DNA from: Actinomycetota bacterium
GTDB lineage: Bacteria; Actinomycetota; Actinomycetes; Mycobacteriales; Mycobacteriaceae
Length of the DNA stretch: 8,916 nucleotides
Assembly (NCBI GenBank): GCA_005789055.1
Contig: SYAA01000204.1
Span: 1 to 8,916, forward strand
Direction of reading: 5' to 3'
Translations under genes and position numbers: made by a program
Notes under the pieces: model-generated
The model's database searches: none
The model's input: the letters and a program-made list of their open reading frames with translations, nothing else
Told to the model about the DNA's origin: nothing
Shown here: piece after piece, positions 1-7,466 of the stretch
How the letters are laid out: every line of letters starts with the position of its first letter
Position numbering within the stretch: position 1 is the stretch's first letter

Positions 1-435
1 GCGGGGGCTGGACCGCGGGATGGCCAGATCGCCGACGTTCGGAAAGGTGCCCTCGGACAACATCTTCCGCAGCTGCTCGGCACAGTCGAGGTAGGCCTTC
101 TCCAGCCGTGACGAGGACCCCCGGCCACCGCCGGCGCTCTGGTGGGTCAGCAGCGCCACCACCTCGCCGCGATAGCGCACCGGCAGGGCACCCAGCAGAC
201 CCTCCTCGGCCACCTCGGTGCCGACGGCGTCGGTGATCAACAGGGTGGCGGCGGTGTTGGGCCGGCACTGCGCCACGCAGACCACGGTGGTGTCGTCGCG
301 GCGGACCCACATCAGGTAGTCGCCGAACGACATGTCGGCCAGCAGTTGCCACTCACCCACCACGGCGTGCAGATGATCCACGGCGGCACCGGGGAGTTCG
401 GTGTGCTCGGCGAGCAGGTCACCGAGGGTTGACAT
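1..435 (-). CDS. pdtaS: Sensor histidine kinase PdtaS, N-terminal part (runs off the left edge)
   Basis: This is the first 145 codons of a cytosolic sensor histidine kinase. In the known family the kinase phosphorylates PdtaR, an ANTAR-type response regulator that binds RNA. The visible part starts MSTLGDLLAEHT and contains VVGEWQLLADMSFGDYLMWV and VCVAQCRPNT, which match the N-terminal GAF domain of M. tuberculosis Rv3220c as I recall it. No signal peptide or membrane segment is seen, as expected. The PAS and kinase domains lie outside the window. ATG at 435 is chosen because it gives the family N-terminus. The gene begins 26 bases after the biotinyl-protein gene, so the two are probably co-transcribed. 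Compared with the remembered M. tuberculosis protein, the GAF domain lacks a stretch of roughly 25-30 residues after residue 74 (see findings). Confidence 0.9.
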   Translation of the reverse strand, partial: MSTLGDLLAEHTELPGAAVDHLHAVVGEWQLLADMSFGDYLMWVRRDDTTVVCVAQCRPNTAATLLITDAVGTEVAEEGLLGALPVRYRGEVVALLTHQSAGGGRGSSSRLEKAYLDCAEQLRKMLSEGTFPNVGDLAIPRSSPR

Positions 436-461
436 CAGTCACCGATATCGCGATGGCACGT

Positions 462-677
462 TCAGTCGACGACGGCGATGAGGTCACCGGCCTGGATCAC
501 GTCGCCCACTGAGACGCTGACCTCGGTGACGGTGCCGCCGAACTCCGCGAGCACCGGGATCTCCATCTTCATCGACTCCAGCAGCACCAGGATGGCGCCG
601 GCGTCGATCCGGTCACCCGCGCTGACCACGACCTCCAGCACACTCGCCACGATCTCGGCGCGTACCTCCTCAGCCAT
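462..677 (-). CDS. Biotin/lipoyl-attachment carrier protein (TB7.3/Rv3221c-like)
   Basis: This is a 71-residue, single-domain biotinyl/lipoyl-attachment protein. The core is a swinging-arm domain with the modification motif ESMKM; Lys37 is the expected biotinylated residue. The half-repeats GDRIDAG and GDVIQAGDLI form the symmetrical beta-barrel typical of the family. It matches M. tuberculosis TB7.3 in length and sequence. That protein is known to carry biotin, but its carboxylase partner is not shown by this locus. An in-frame ATG seven codons upstream (698) is rejected: the MAEEVRAEIV start fits the family, and an ATAGGG purine-rich stretch lies just before it. The gene sits upstream of pdtaS on the same strand and diverges from the bL37 gene across a gap of about 90 bp. 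Confidence 0.9.
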   Translation of the reverse strand: MAEEVRAEIVASVLEVVVSAGDRIDAGAILVLLESMKMEIPVLAEFGGTVTEVSVSVGDVIQAGDLIAVVD

Positions 678-768
678 GGCCCTATCGAACCACACCACCG
701 GCTCACTAGCAGTTCGCGGCGCCGTGAGAGACTAAAGGCAACATCTGGATCATTCGGAAGGTAGAACC
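678..768. promoter_or_regulatory. Divergent promoter region between the biotinyl-protein and bL37 genes
   Basis: These 91 bases separate two divergent starts and must hold the promoters for both. I see no convincing -35/-10 pair on either strand. The clear element is the bL37 ribosome-binding site, GGAAGG, at 756-761, seven bases before the ATG. Confidence 0.5.
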
Positions 769-843
769 ATGGCCAAACGAGGCCGCAAGAAGCGCGACCG
801 CAAGCACAGCAAGGCCAACCACGGTAACCGGCCCAACGCCTAA
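769..843 (+). CDS. 50S ribosomal protein bL37 (24 aa)
   Basis: This very small gene encodes MAKRGRKKRDRKHSKANHGN followed by RPNA and a TAA stop. Ten of the 24 residues are Lys or Arg. It is essentially the sequence I recall for bL37, a mycobacteria/actinobacteria-specific protein first seen in the structure of the M. smegmatis large ribosomal subunit, where such a peptide packs against 23S rRNA. A strong ribosome-binding site (GGAAGG) precedes the ATG. The gene lies alone on the plus strand, divergent from the biotinyl-protein gene. It converges on rshA with only 12 bases between stop codons, so there is little room for a separate terminator. It is shorter than common gene-finder cutoffs. 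Confidence 0.88.
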   Translation: MAKRGRKKRDRKHSKANHGNRPNA

Positions 844-855
844 GGCTCGGGCGGG

Positions 856-1134
856 CTAGACCCCCGGGCGGCGGAAGATCGTCGTCCGACTGATCTGCAG
901 ACGCACCCGCTCGACAAGGTATTCGGGCGCCTTCTCTCCGCTGGCTTTGGTGGCGATGAGGGCCTTGACGCGCTCCTCAACTCCGTAGTGCCGCAGGCAG
1001 GCCGGGCACTCGTCGAGGTGGCGTTGCAGGCGTTCGCGGGAATCTTCGTTGCACTCCCCGTCAAGCAGCGTCCACACCTCAGCGATCACCAGTGCGCAGT
1101 CGGCGTGACCGGTCTCGTGTTCGTCGGCACTCAT
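856..1134 (-). CDS. rshA: Anti-sigma factor RshA (zinc-associated, redox-sensing)
   Basis: This 92-residue anti-sigma factor binds SigH and is known to release it on disulfide stress. The ZAS motif H-x3-C-x2-C is present as HLDECPAC (His39, Cys43, Cys46), with further cysteines at 13 and 28. The run VIAEVWTLLDGEC is typical of the orthologues. The C-terminal SRTTIFRR keeps the threonine pair that corresponds to the PknB-phosphorylated Thr94 of M. tuberculosis RshA (here Thr84). The ATG at 1134 is chosen over an in-frame GTG at 1137 because AGGAGG lies seven bases upstream of the ATG. The start overlaps the sigH stop as TGATG, so the two are probably translationally coupled, which helps keep sigma and anti-sigma in balance. 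Confidence 0.93.
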   Translation of the reverse strand: MSADEHETGHADCALVIAEVWTLLDGECNEDSRERLQRHLDECPACLRHYGVEERVKALIATKASGEKAPEYLVERVRLQISRTTIFRRPGV

Positions 1135-1775
1135 CACGACACCTCCTCGGCGGCTTCAGACCGCTCGCCGCGCAGGAGACCGCGTTCACGGGCGACGTCG
1201 GCGAGCAGGGTGCGCAACTGGCGCCTCCCGCGGTGCAGGCGGGACATTACGGTCCCGATCGGCGTCTCCATGATCTCGGCGATCTCCTTGTACGGCAGGC
1301 CCTCGACGTCGGCGAGATACACCGCAAGCCGGAACTCTTCCCCTAACGCCTGCAGCGCCTCTTTTATTTCACTGTCCGGAAGCAGTTCGAGCGCCTCGAC
1401 CTCCGCCGAGCGCAGTCCGGTCGAGGTGTGCTCGGCCTGGGCGGCCAACTGCCAGTCGTGGATCTCCTCGGTGGGGTACTCCGCCGGGGATCGCTGTTTC
1501 TTGCGGTAGGTGTTGCTGTAGGTGTTGGTCAGGATCCGATACAGCCAGGCCTTGAGGGTGGTGCCTTCCCGGAATGACCGGAACCCGGCGTAGGCCTTGA
1601 CCATGGTCTCCTGCAGCAGGTCCTCGGCGTCGGCGGGGTTGCGGGTCATCCGCATGGCGCCGCCGTAAAGCTGGTCCATCAGTGGGATCGCGTCGCGCTC
1701 GAACCGCGCGGTCAGCTCGGCGTCGGACTCGTTGTCGACGACATCGATGTCAGGCACCGTCGTAGAGTCCCACAT
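1134..1775 (-). CDS. sigH: ECF RNA polymerase sigma factor SigH
   Basis: This is a 213-residue group 4 (ECF) sigma factor of the SigH/SigR oxidative and heat stress type. Sigma region 2 covers about residues 20-95 ([43 protein letters not shown]). Region 4 covers about 135-195, with the helix-turn-helix [20 protein letters not shown]. Sequence and length match mycobacterial SigH, which in known systems controls thioredoxin, sigE, sigB and proteolysis genes. The reading frame stays open upstream for dozens of codons, so the start is uncertain. ATG at 1775 is chosen because the following acidic leader resembles known N-termini, but no good ribosome-binding site precedes it. GTG codons at 1757 and 1796 are alternatives. 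It is followed directly by its anti-sigma gene. Confidence 0.93.
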   Translation of the reverse strand: MWDSTTVPDIDVVDNESDAELTARFERDAIPLMDQLYGGAMRMTRNPADAEDLLQETMVKAYAGFRSFREGTTLKAWLYRILTNTYSNTYRKKQRSPAEYPTEEIHDWQLAAQAEHTSTGLRSAEVEALELLPDSEIKEALQALGEEFRLAVYLADVEGLPYKEIAEIMETPIGTVMSRLHRGRRQLRTLLADVARERGLLRGERSEAAEEVS

Positions 1776-1823
1776 CGGGCACCGGGCTACCGACACCAGG
1801 TCGTGAATTCGTTTGCTCTCCCG

Positions 1824-1858
1824 AACCCCATCACGGCCACGGTCGCCGCAGTATTTCC
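1824..1858 (-). promoter_or_regulatory. Possible autoregulated sigH promoter
   Basis: On the minus strand a GGGAAAT element (1858-1852) resembles the -35 of SigH-dependent promoters (GGAAY). A CGTGAT lies 17 bases downstream (1835-1830), and a GGTT lies further on at 1827-1824. Neither -10 candidate fits both the CGTT consensus and the expected spacing, so this is only suggestive. Autoregulation of sigH is known in mycobacteria. Confidence 0.28.
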
Positions 1859-1860
1859 CG

Positions 1861-1884
1861 CCCGCGGAGCCGCCCGCGGAGCCG
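1861..1884. repeat. Two perfect 12-bp tandem repeats in the sigH/SDR intergenic region
   Basis: CCCGCGGAGCCG occurs twice back to back, inside the 129-bp region between the divergent sigH and SDR start codons. It lies between the SDR -10 element and the putative sigH -35, so its copy number would change promoter geometry. Whether it binds a protein is unknown. Confidence 0.8.
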
Positions 1885-1890
1885 CCCCCG

Positions 1891-1896
1891 TAATAT
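1891..1896 (+). promoter_or_regulatory. -10 element of a probably leaderless SDR transcript
   Basis: TAATAT is an excellent mycobacterial -10 (TANNNT) in otherwise GC-rich DNA. It ends eight bases before the SDR ATG at 1905, so transcription would start at or within a base or two of the ATG. The bases between have no Shine-Dalgarno sequence, as expected for a leaderless mRNA. No clear -35 is visible. Confidence 0.6.
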
Positions 1897-1904
1897 TTCG
1901 GCGC

Positions 1905-2756
1905 ATGGCAACTTTTTCCGGCAAGACCATGTTCATTTCCGGTGCCAGCCGCGGCATCGGTTTGGCGATCGCCAAGCGGGTGGCCGCCGACGGCGCCAAT
2001 ATCGCGCTGGTGGCCAAAACCACCGAGCCGCACCCGAAGCTGCCGGGGACCATCTACACCGCGGCCAAAGAAATCGAAGAGGCTGGCGGTCAGGCGTTGC
2101 CGATCGTCGGTGATGTGCGCGACGGCGACTCGGTGGCCGCCGCGGTCGCGGCCTGCGTCGAGCAGGTCGGCGGCATCGAGAGCTGCGTCAACAATGCCTC
2201 AGCGATCAATCTCGGTGGTATCGAAGAGGTGCCGCTCAAGCGTTTCGATCTGATGAACGGCATCCAGATCCGCGGCACCTACGCGGTATCTCAGGCCTGC
2301 CTCCCGCATATGAAGGGCCGGGAGAATCCGCATATCCTCACCCTGTCGCCGCCGATCCGGATGGAGCCCAAGTGGCTCACACCGACGCCCTACATGATGG
2401 CCAAGTACGGGATGACGTTGTGCGCGTTGGGCATTGCCGAAGAAATGCGCGCGCACGGTATCGCCTCGAACACCCTGTGGCCGCGCACCATGGTCGCCAC
2501 CGCGGCCGTGCAGAACCTGCTCGGCGGCGATGAGTCCATGAAACGCTCGCGTAAGCCGGAGGTGTACTCCGATTCCGCCTACGTAATCCTGAGCCAACCG
2601 GCACGCGAGTACACCGGACACACACTGCTGTGCGAGGACGTGCTGCTGGAGTCCGGCGTCACCGACCTGTCGGTCTACGACTGCATCCCGGGCTCGGACC
2701 TCGGCGTCGACTTCTGGGTCGACGGCGCCAACCCACCGGGGTACGCGGCGCCTTAA
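1905..2756 (+). CDS. Short-chain dehydrogenase/reductase (Rv3224-like)
   Basis: This 283-residue NAD(P)-dependent oxidoreductase belongs to the SDR family. The Rossmann nucleotide-binding motif is SGASRGIG (residues 12-19), followed by NNAS at 96-99. The catalytic Ser148, Tyr163 and Lys167 (YMMAK) are all present, so it should be active. The protein closely matches M. tuberculosis Rv3224 as I recall it and resembles the SDR part of HSDL2-type proteins, without an SCP2 domain. The substrate cannot be told from the sequence. The reading frame is open further upstream, but the ATG at 1905 gives the family N-terminus and follows a -10 box directly. The gene diverges from sigH and converges on the aldehyde dehydrogenase gene 52 bp away. 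Confidence 0.92.
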   Translation: MATFSGKTMFISGASRGIGLAIAKRVAADGANIALVAKTTEPHPKLPGTIYTAAKEIEEAGGQALPIVGDVRDGDSVAAAVAACVEQVGGIESCVNNASAINLGGIEEVPLKRFDLMNGIQIRGTYAVSQACLPHMKGRENPHILTLSPPIRMEPKWLTPTPYMMAKYGMTLCALGIAEEMRAHGIASNTLWPRTMVATAAVQNLLGGDESMKRSRKPEVYSDSAYVILSQPAREYTGHTLLCEDVLLESGVTDLSVYDCIPGSDLGVDFWVDGANPPGYAAP

Positions 2757-2783
2757 GCCTCACGGCCCTGGCTCAGCCCACTC

Positions 2784-2815
2784 AGGCCCAATTCGGGCTT
2801 CGCTACGCTCAGCCC
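2784..2815. terminator. Possible bidirectional terminator between convergent genes
   Basis: AGGCCC (2784-2789) pairs with GGGCTT (2795-2800) around the loop AATTC. An alternative stem, GGGCT (2795-2799) with AGCCC (2811-2815), overlaps it. The region lies between the SDR stop and the last codons of the aldehyde dehydrogenase. No T-tract follows, as is common in mycobacteria, so the call is weak. Confidence 0.35.
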
Positions 2816-4338
2816 TTCCTGCCGAACCGGCGCTTGCCGCGTCCGGAGAAGGCCCGGATGGCGGCGCGGGCGAAGCTCGACTGTTTCTGCGTCGAGGAGT
2901 ACCAGAGCATCTCCGACTTCTGGGTTGGGATGCGCGGGGCAGTGATCGCCTGCTGGCGGCAGAACTTGATCAGGCCGGCGGCGCCGCCACCGCGGTAGCC
3001 GATACCGGACTCCTTCCAGCCGCCCATCGGCAGCGAGAAGCAGAAGACGTTGGTCATGGCGTCGTTGATGTTCACCGCGCCGGACTCGAGCCGACGGGCG
3101 ACCCGTTCACCGCGGGCGGTGTCGCCGGTCCATACCGTGGCCGACAACCCGTAGACCGAATCGTTAGCCAGCCGGATGGCCTCTTCCTCGTTGGCCACCT
3201 TCACCACCGGCAGGGTGGGGCCGAAAGTCTCCTCGGCCATGCAGCTCATCTCCTGCGTGACGTCGGCGAGGACGGTGGGCTGAAAGAACGTGCCCACGCC
3301 TGTCGACTTGCCACCGGTGAGGACCGTGGCGCCGCCGGAGACGGCCTCGCTGACGTGCCGGTCGACGATGTCACGCTGGGCCGGGGTAGCCATCGCGCCG
3401 GTGTTGAAGTTGAAGCCGGGGCCGGACTCCTGTCCCTGCTGCACCTTGGCGACCTGCGCGGCGAGCTTGGCGACGAACTCGTCATAGATCGGAGCCTCGA
3501 CGAACACCCGCTCCACCGAGATGCACACCTGACCGGAGTTGAACATCCCGCCCCAGGCGATGCCGTTGGCGGCACGGTCGACGTCGGCGTCGGCCAGCAC
3601 GATGGCCGGGTCCTTGCCGCCCAACTCCAGGCTGCACGGGATGAGTCGCTCGGCGCAGGCCACCGCAACCTTGCGGCCGGTGCCCGTCGACCCGGTGAAG
3701 TGGACGTAGTCGGAGTTCTCGATCACCGAGACTCCGGTGGCGCCGTACCCGGTGGCCAATTCGAACACGGCCGGTGCGCCAGTCTCTTTCCAGCCACGGG
3801 CCAATTCGACCGCCGACAGCGGTGTCACCTCAGAGGGTTTGAGCAGCACCGCCGCGCCGGCGGCCAGGGCGGGCACCAGGTCCAGCGCCAGCATGGCAAG
3901 CGGAAAGTTCCATGGCTCGATCATCCCGACGAGCGGGTAGGGCCGGTAGACGGTGGTGAGCTTCTTGACCTTGAACAGCGGGCTGTGCGCGCCCGGGTGG
4001 CGGTCGGCGAGGAACTCCTCGGCATTGCCGGCCCAGTATTTGATGGCGTCGGCGATCAGCACCGCCTCGATGCTGGCATCGCCGCGGGACTTGCCGGTCT
4101 CGTTCATCAGCACCTCGGTGAGGAGGTCGGCGTTGTCCAGGACCCAGTCCTGCCAGAGCATCATCCACTTCTTGCGGCCGCGGGGGCCGATGGCCTCCCA
4201 CTCGGTCTGGGCGGCGCGCAGCCGGCGGGCCTTGGCGGCGACGGTCTCGGGGCCGTCGATCGGCACGGAGCCGGCGACCCGGCCGTCCGCGGGGTTGTGC
4301 ACCGTGATGGTGTCGATCTTCGGCTCCACAGCAGTCAT
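2809..4338 (-). CDS. Aldehyde dehydrogenase family protein (succinate-semialdehyde dehydrogenase-like)
   Basis: This 509-residue NAD(P)-dependent aldehyde dehydrogenase should oxidise an aldehyde to the acid. Catalytic residues are all visible: Asn144 in PWNFP, Lys167 in LLKPSE, the cofactor loop FTGSTGTG (214-221), the general base Glu238 in LELGGKDP and the nucleophile Cys272 in GQVCIS. The C-terminal half has EETFGPT and PMGGWKESG. It resembles the GabD2-type branch of mycobacterial enzymes, but the substrate is not certain. The last 25 residues or so are strongly basic (GRGKRRFGRKG). ATG at 4338 is preferred over an in-frame GTG at 4356 because AGAGGAA lies six bases upstream of the ATG. 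It follows the SRAP gene by 58 bp on the same strand. As I recall, this gene is not at this position in M. tuberculosis. Confidence 0.92.
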   Translation of the reverse strand: MTAVEPKIDTITVHNPADGRVAGSVPIDGPETVAAKARRLRAAQTEWEAIGPRGRKKWMMLWQDWVLDNADLLTEVLMNETGKSRGDASIEAVLIADAIKYWAGNAEEFLADRHPGAHSPLFKVKKLTTVYRPYPLVGMIEPWNFPLAMLALDLVPALAAGAAVLLKPSEVTPLSAVELARGWKETGAPAVFELATGYGATGVSVIENSDYVHFTGSTGTGRKVAVACAERLIPCSLELGGKDPAIVLADADVDRAANGIAWGGMFNSGQVCISVERVFVEAPIYDEFVAKLAAQVAKVQQGQESGPGFNFNTGAMATPAQRDIVDRHVSEAVSGGATVLTGGKSTGVGTFFQPTVLADVTQEMSCMAEETFGPTLPVVKVANEEEAIRLANDSVYGLSATVWTGDTARGERVARRLESGAVNINDAMTNVFCFSLPMGGWKESGIGYRGGGAAGLIKFCRQQAITAPRIPTQKSEMLWYSSTQKQSSFARAAIRAFSGRGKRRFGRKG

Positions 4339-4396
4339 GTCGGATTCCTCTCGCACGCAAACTGAACTGCCGCGATCTTATCGCCACCGCAGCCAC

Positions 4397-5128
4397 TCAG
4401 AAGAGCCCCACCGGTTGGTTTCCCTGGTCGACCGGTTCGAGAAGTTCGGCAGAATTGTTGGCCACCCGGTTGACCAACCGGGAGACCTCCCGGATCGCGA
4501 TCTCGCTGATATCGGGCGGTGAGGCGAGCAGATCTTCAGGCGCGGGCTCGTCGGGGTTAAGCCACCGGTCCCAGTCGTTCTCGTCGAGCATCAGCGGCAT
4601 CCGGTGGTGTATCTCGGCGAGGTCACCCACCGCGTCGGTGGTCACGACCGAGCACGTCAACGTCGGCGCGCTCGCCTCGTCGGGTCGCCAGGCCGACCAC
4701 AGGCCCGCCACCAGAATCGGGGAGCCGTCGCGCCGATACATGTAGAACGGCGTCTTCGCGCCGGGTTCTCCGCTGGGCATCCACTCGTAATATCCGTCCA
4801 TCGGCACCAGGCAGCGCTGACTTCGGGCCGCCGCACGGAACGCCGGCGAGGTAGTCAGGGTCTCGGCGCGAGCATTGATCAGCAATGACTTGGCCAATGG
4901 CTTGCCACCTGCGCCGGCTTTGACCCAGGGCGGCAGCAGGCCCCAGCGCACCGGAAGGATCCGGCGCTCGGTCCCGTCATCCTCGTGGCGGGCGAGTACT
5001 GCAGCGATGGTTGTCGTCGGGGCGACGTTGTAGTTCGGTCCTGCCAGACGCTGCCCGGTCTCATCAACGGCGTGGAGTCGCGCAGCCAGGCGCGCGGGAT
5101 CGGTCGTGGCCACGAATCGTCCGCACAT
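4397..5128 (-). CDS. SRAP-domain protein, abasic-site DNA-protein crosslinker (YedK/HMCES family, Rv3226c-like)
   Basis: This is a 243-residue SOS-response-associated peptidase domain protein. Family members bind single-stranded DNA and form a covalent thiazolidine crosslink between the N-terminal cysteine and an abasic site, shielding it from error-prone repair. The needed residues are present: Cys2 right after the Met (MCGRF), Asn85 in INARAE, Glu115 in DGYYEW and His174 in IHHRMP. WGLLPPW (62-68) is also typical. The start is fixed by the requirement for Met-Cys and by a GGAG just upstream; the longer open frame up to 5284 would bury Cys2 and is not used. It diverges from aroA across 43 bp, an arrangement shared with M. 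tuberculosis, and may be co-transcribed with the aldehyde dehydrogenase gene downstream. Confidence 0.93.
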   Translation of the reverse strand: MCGRFVATTDPARLAARLHAVDETGQRLAGPNYNVAPTTTIAAVLARHEDDGTERRILPVRWGLLPPWVKAGAGGKPLAKSLLINARAETLTTSPAFRAAARSQRCLVPMDGYYEWMPSGEPGAKTPFYMYRRDGSPILVAGLWSAWRPDEASAPTLTCSVVTTDAVGDLAEIHHRMPLMLDENDWDRWLNPDEPAPEDLLASPPDISEIAIREVSRLVNRVANNSAELLEPVDQGNQPVGLF

Positions 5129-5171
5129 GACTCCATGATCCCCCCGGGCCCCGGCAGGGCAGGATGGACCT
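5129..5171. promoter_or_regulatory. Short divergent region between the SRAP gene and aroA
   Basis: Only 43 bases separate the two divergent start codons, so the promoters must overlap each other or the coding regions. AGGATGG lies just before the aroA GTG and is its likely ribosome-binding site. I see no clear -10 box. Confidence 0.45.
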
Positions 5172-6473
5172 GTGAACCACTGGCCGGCTCCCCATGCCAC
5201 GGCGCCGGTGCATGCCACGGTGACGGTGCCGGGGTCGAAATCACAGACCAACCGAACCCTGATACTGGCCACACTCGCTGCCACCGGGGGTCAGGGCCCG
5301 TCGGCGATCAGCGGGGCACTGCGCAGCCGGGACACCGACCTGATGATCGGGGCGCTACGCGAACTGGGTATCGACATCACCGGCGATGGGCCTGAGCTCA
5401 CCGTCAGCGGATCGCTGAACCCTCCCGCGGATACCCGGATCGATTGCGGTCTGGCGGGCACCGTGTTGCGGTTCGTGCCACCGCTGGCAGCCCTGAGCAA
5501 CGCAAGCGTGCTCTTCGACGGTGACGAGCAGGCCCGCGCGCGACCCATCGCGCCACTGTTGGATGCGCTGCGCGGACTGGGTGTGGCGATCGACGGCGAT
5601 GGTCTGCCGTTCGCCGTGCGCGGCCGCGGCATGGTGCGCGGCGGGTCGGTGCGGATCGACGCGTCGGCTTCCTCACAGTTCGTGTCCGGTCTCCTGCTGT
5701 GCGGTGCGGCGTTCGACTCCGGTCTTGAAGTGCTGCACACGGGAGCCTCAGTGCCGTCGGCGCCGCATATCGACATGACGGTGACGATGCTGCGCCAGGC
5801 CGGGGTCGCCGTCGATGACTCGATGCCCAATCGCTGGGCGGTGGCGCCCGGGCCGATCGCCGCCAGAAGTTGGGCGGTCGAACCCGACCTTTCTAATGCG
5901 GTGCCATTCTTATCGGCGGCGGTGGTCACCGGTGGTCTCGTGCAAATCGCCGATTGGCCCACGGTCAGTGTGCAACCGGATGACACCATCATCGGGATAC
6001 TCCGGTTGTTGGGAACGACTGTGCACCAATCGGATTCAGAGCTACAGATCCGGGGTGCATCCAGCTACGGCGGTTTCGACATCGACCTCCACGATGTCGG
6101 CGAGCTCGCCCCATCGGTGGCCGCGCTGGCGGCGCTGGCCGCGCCAGGGTCGGTATCGCGACTCACCGGGATCGCGCACCTGCGGGGCCACGAGACGGAT
6201 CGGCTGGCCGCACTCCGTACCGAGATCAACGCCCTCGGCGGCGACTGCACCGAGACCGCCGACGGTCTGGTGATCACCGCGACGCCGTTGCACGCCGGCG
6301 TGTGGCACTCCTACGCCGATCATCGGATGGCGACGGCCGGGGCCATCATCGGACTGCGCACCCCGGGAGTTGCCGTGGAAGACATCGCCACCACCGCCAA
6401 GACGCTGCCGGGATTTCCGCAGATGTGGGCGGCGATGCTCGAGGGTGACACCGTGCGTGAGGATCGCGGTTGA
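5172..6473 (+). CDS. aroA: 3-phosphoshikimate 1-carboxyvinyltransferase (EPSP synthase)
   Basis: This 433-residue enzyme joins shikimate-3-phosphate and phosphoenolpyruvate to give EPSP, the sixth step of the shikimate pathway to aromatic amino acids. It acts in the cytosol and is the glyphosate target. Visible motifs are PGSKSQTNR with Lys23, the LAGTVLRF substrate loop, [26 protein letters not shown] with the catalytic acid Glu311, HLRGHETDR and YADHRMA. Length and order match M. tuberculosis AroA, apart from a shorter C-terminus. The GTG start at 5172 gives the family N-terminus and has AGGATGG just upstream. The stop overlaps the rsgA start by four bases, so the two genes form an operon, although their functions are unrelated. 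Confidence 0.96.
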   Translation: MNHWPAPHATAPVHATVTVPGSKSQTNRTLILATLAATGGQGPSAISGALRSRDTDLMIGALRELGIDITGDGPELTVSGSLNPPADTRIDCGLAGTVLRFVPPLAALSNASVLFDGDEQARARPIAPLLDALRGLGVAIDGDGLPFAVRGRGMVRGGSVRIDASASSQFVSGLLLCGAAFDSGLEVLHTGASVPSAPHIDMTVTMLRQAGVAVDDSMPNRWAVAPGPIAARSWAVEPDLSNAVPFLSAAVVTGGLVQIADWPTVSVQPDDTIIGILRLLGTTVHQSDSELQIRGASSYGGFDIDLHDVGELAPSVAALAALAAPGSVSRLTGIAHLRGHETDRLAALRTEINALGGDCTETADGLVITATPLHAGVWHSYADHRMATAGAIIGLRTPGVAVEDIATTAKTLPGFPQMWAAMLEGDTVREDRG

Positions 6474-7426
6474 CCAGTCGGGAGTATGACGAATCCGACG
6501 TGCGCGTCCGGTCGGGCCGCGGATCACGTCCACGCACCAAGACTCGCCCCACCCATGCCGACGCCGAAGAGGCAATGGTGGTCACCGTGGACCGCGGCCG
6601 GTGGGGTTGCGTGCTCGACGGCGACCCGGATCGCCTGGTGACCGCGATGCGGGCCCGGGAACTGGGCCGCACCCCGATCGTCGTCGGCGACACCTCCGGT
6701 CGCACCGATAGCCTGGCGCGGATCGTCCGACGGGGGGCGCGCCGCACGGTGCTCCGCCGCACCGCCGATGACACCGACCCGACCGAGCGCGTGGTGGTGG
6801 CCAACGCCGACCAGATGATGATGGTGGTGGCGCTGGCTGATCCTCCCCCGCGCACCGGCCTGGTCGACCGGGCACTGATCGCCGCCTACACCGGCGGCCT
6901 GCACCCGATCCTGTGTCTGACCAAGACCGACCTGGCACCGGCGGCGCCGTTCGCCGAGCAGTTCGCCGACCTCGACCTCACCGTCATCACCGCCGGCCGT
7001 GAAGAACCCCTCGACGGACTCGAGGCACTACTGAACGGCCGCGTCACCGTGCTGCTTGGCCACTCCGGCGTCGGCAAGTCGACGCTGGTGAATCGGTTGG
7101 TGCCGCAAGCTCATCGGGCCATCGGCGCGGTCTCCGGTGTCGGCAAGGGCCGGCATACTTCAACCCAGTCGGTGGCGCTGGCGCTGCCGGGCGGCGGCTG
7201 GGTGATCGACACACCCGGTATCCGCTCGTTCGGCCTGGCGCACATCCGTCCCGATGACGTCGTGGCATCGTTCTCCGACCTCGCGCACACCGTCGAGGAC
7301 TGCCCGCGCGGCTGCGGGCACCGAGGCGCCCCGGCTGACCCGGAGTGCGCACTGGACACGATGACCGGCGATCCTGCCCGGCGGGCGGCCGCGGCACGGC
7401 GACTGCTCACCGTCCTGGAGGACTGA
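6470..7426 (+). CDS. rsgA: Small-ribosomal-subunit biogenesis GTPase RsgA
   Basis: This 318-residue circularly permuted GTPase helps late maturation of the 30S subunit. The permuted motif order is clear: G4 TKTD (151-154) comes before the P-loop GHSGVGKST (197-205) and G3 DTPG (247-250). A C-terminal zinc-binding cluster follows (Cys278, Cys282, His284, Cys293). The start is TTG at 6470, overlapping the aroA stop as TTGA. It yields [11 protein letters not shown], which lines up with the start of M. tuberculosis Rv3228 as I recall it, and no better start lies nearby. The N-terminal OB-fold seems about seven residues short after VVGD (see findings). It converges on the membrane-protein gene with nine bases between stops. 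Confidence 0.95.
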   Translation: MTSREYDESDVRVRSGRGSRPRTKTRPTHADAEEAMVVTVDRGRWGCVLDGDPDRLVTAMRARELGRTPIVVGDTSGRTDSLARIVRRGARRTVLRRTADDTDPTERVVVANADQMMMVVALADPPPRTGLVDRALIAAYTGGLHPILCLTKTDLAPAAPFAEQFADLDLTVITAGREEPLDGLEALLNGRVTVLLGHSGVGKSTLVNRLVPQAHRAIGAVSGVGKGRHTSTQSVALALPGGGWVIDTPGIRSFGLAHIRPDDVVASFSDLAHTVEDCPRGCGHRGAPADPECALDTMTGDPARRAAAARRLLTVLED

Positions 7427-7432
7427 CCCCCG

Positions 7433-7466
7433 GATTCAGCGCGGGAGGAGATTCAGCGCGGGAGGA
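7433..7466. repeat. 17-bp perfect tandem duplication at the 3' end of the membrane-protein gene
   Basis: GATTCAGCGCGGGAGGA occurs twice in direct succession (7433-7449 and 7450-7466). The second-read copy supplies the stop codon of the minus-strand gene in a shifted frame, so the duplication sets the C-terminus of the protein. Confidence 0.95.

Noticed and set aside
142..432. Plus-strand frame opposite pdtaS
   Set aside because: His/Gly-rich shadow of the kinase gene with no ribosome-binding site.
1776..2033. Upstream open frame that would extend SigH to 299 aa
   Set aside because: It reads across the promoter region and the antisense of the SDR start. Known SigH proteins are about 210-220 aa.
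3355..4365. A 336-codon open frame on the plus strand
   Set aside because: It lies wholly antisense to the aldehyde dehydrogenase, has odd His/Gly-rich composition typical of high-GC shadow frames, and has no domain.
5129..5284. Upstream extension of the SRAP protein to 295 aa
   Set aside because: The catalytic cysteine must follow the initiator Met, and the extension overlaps the start of aroA.
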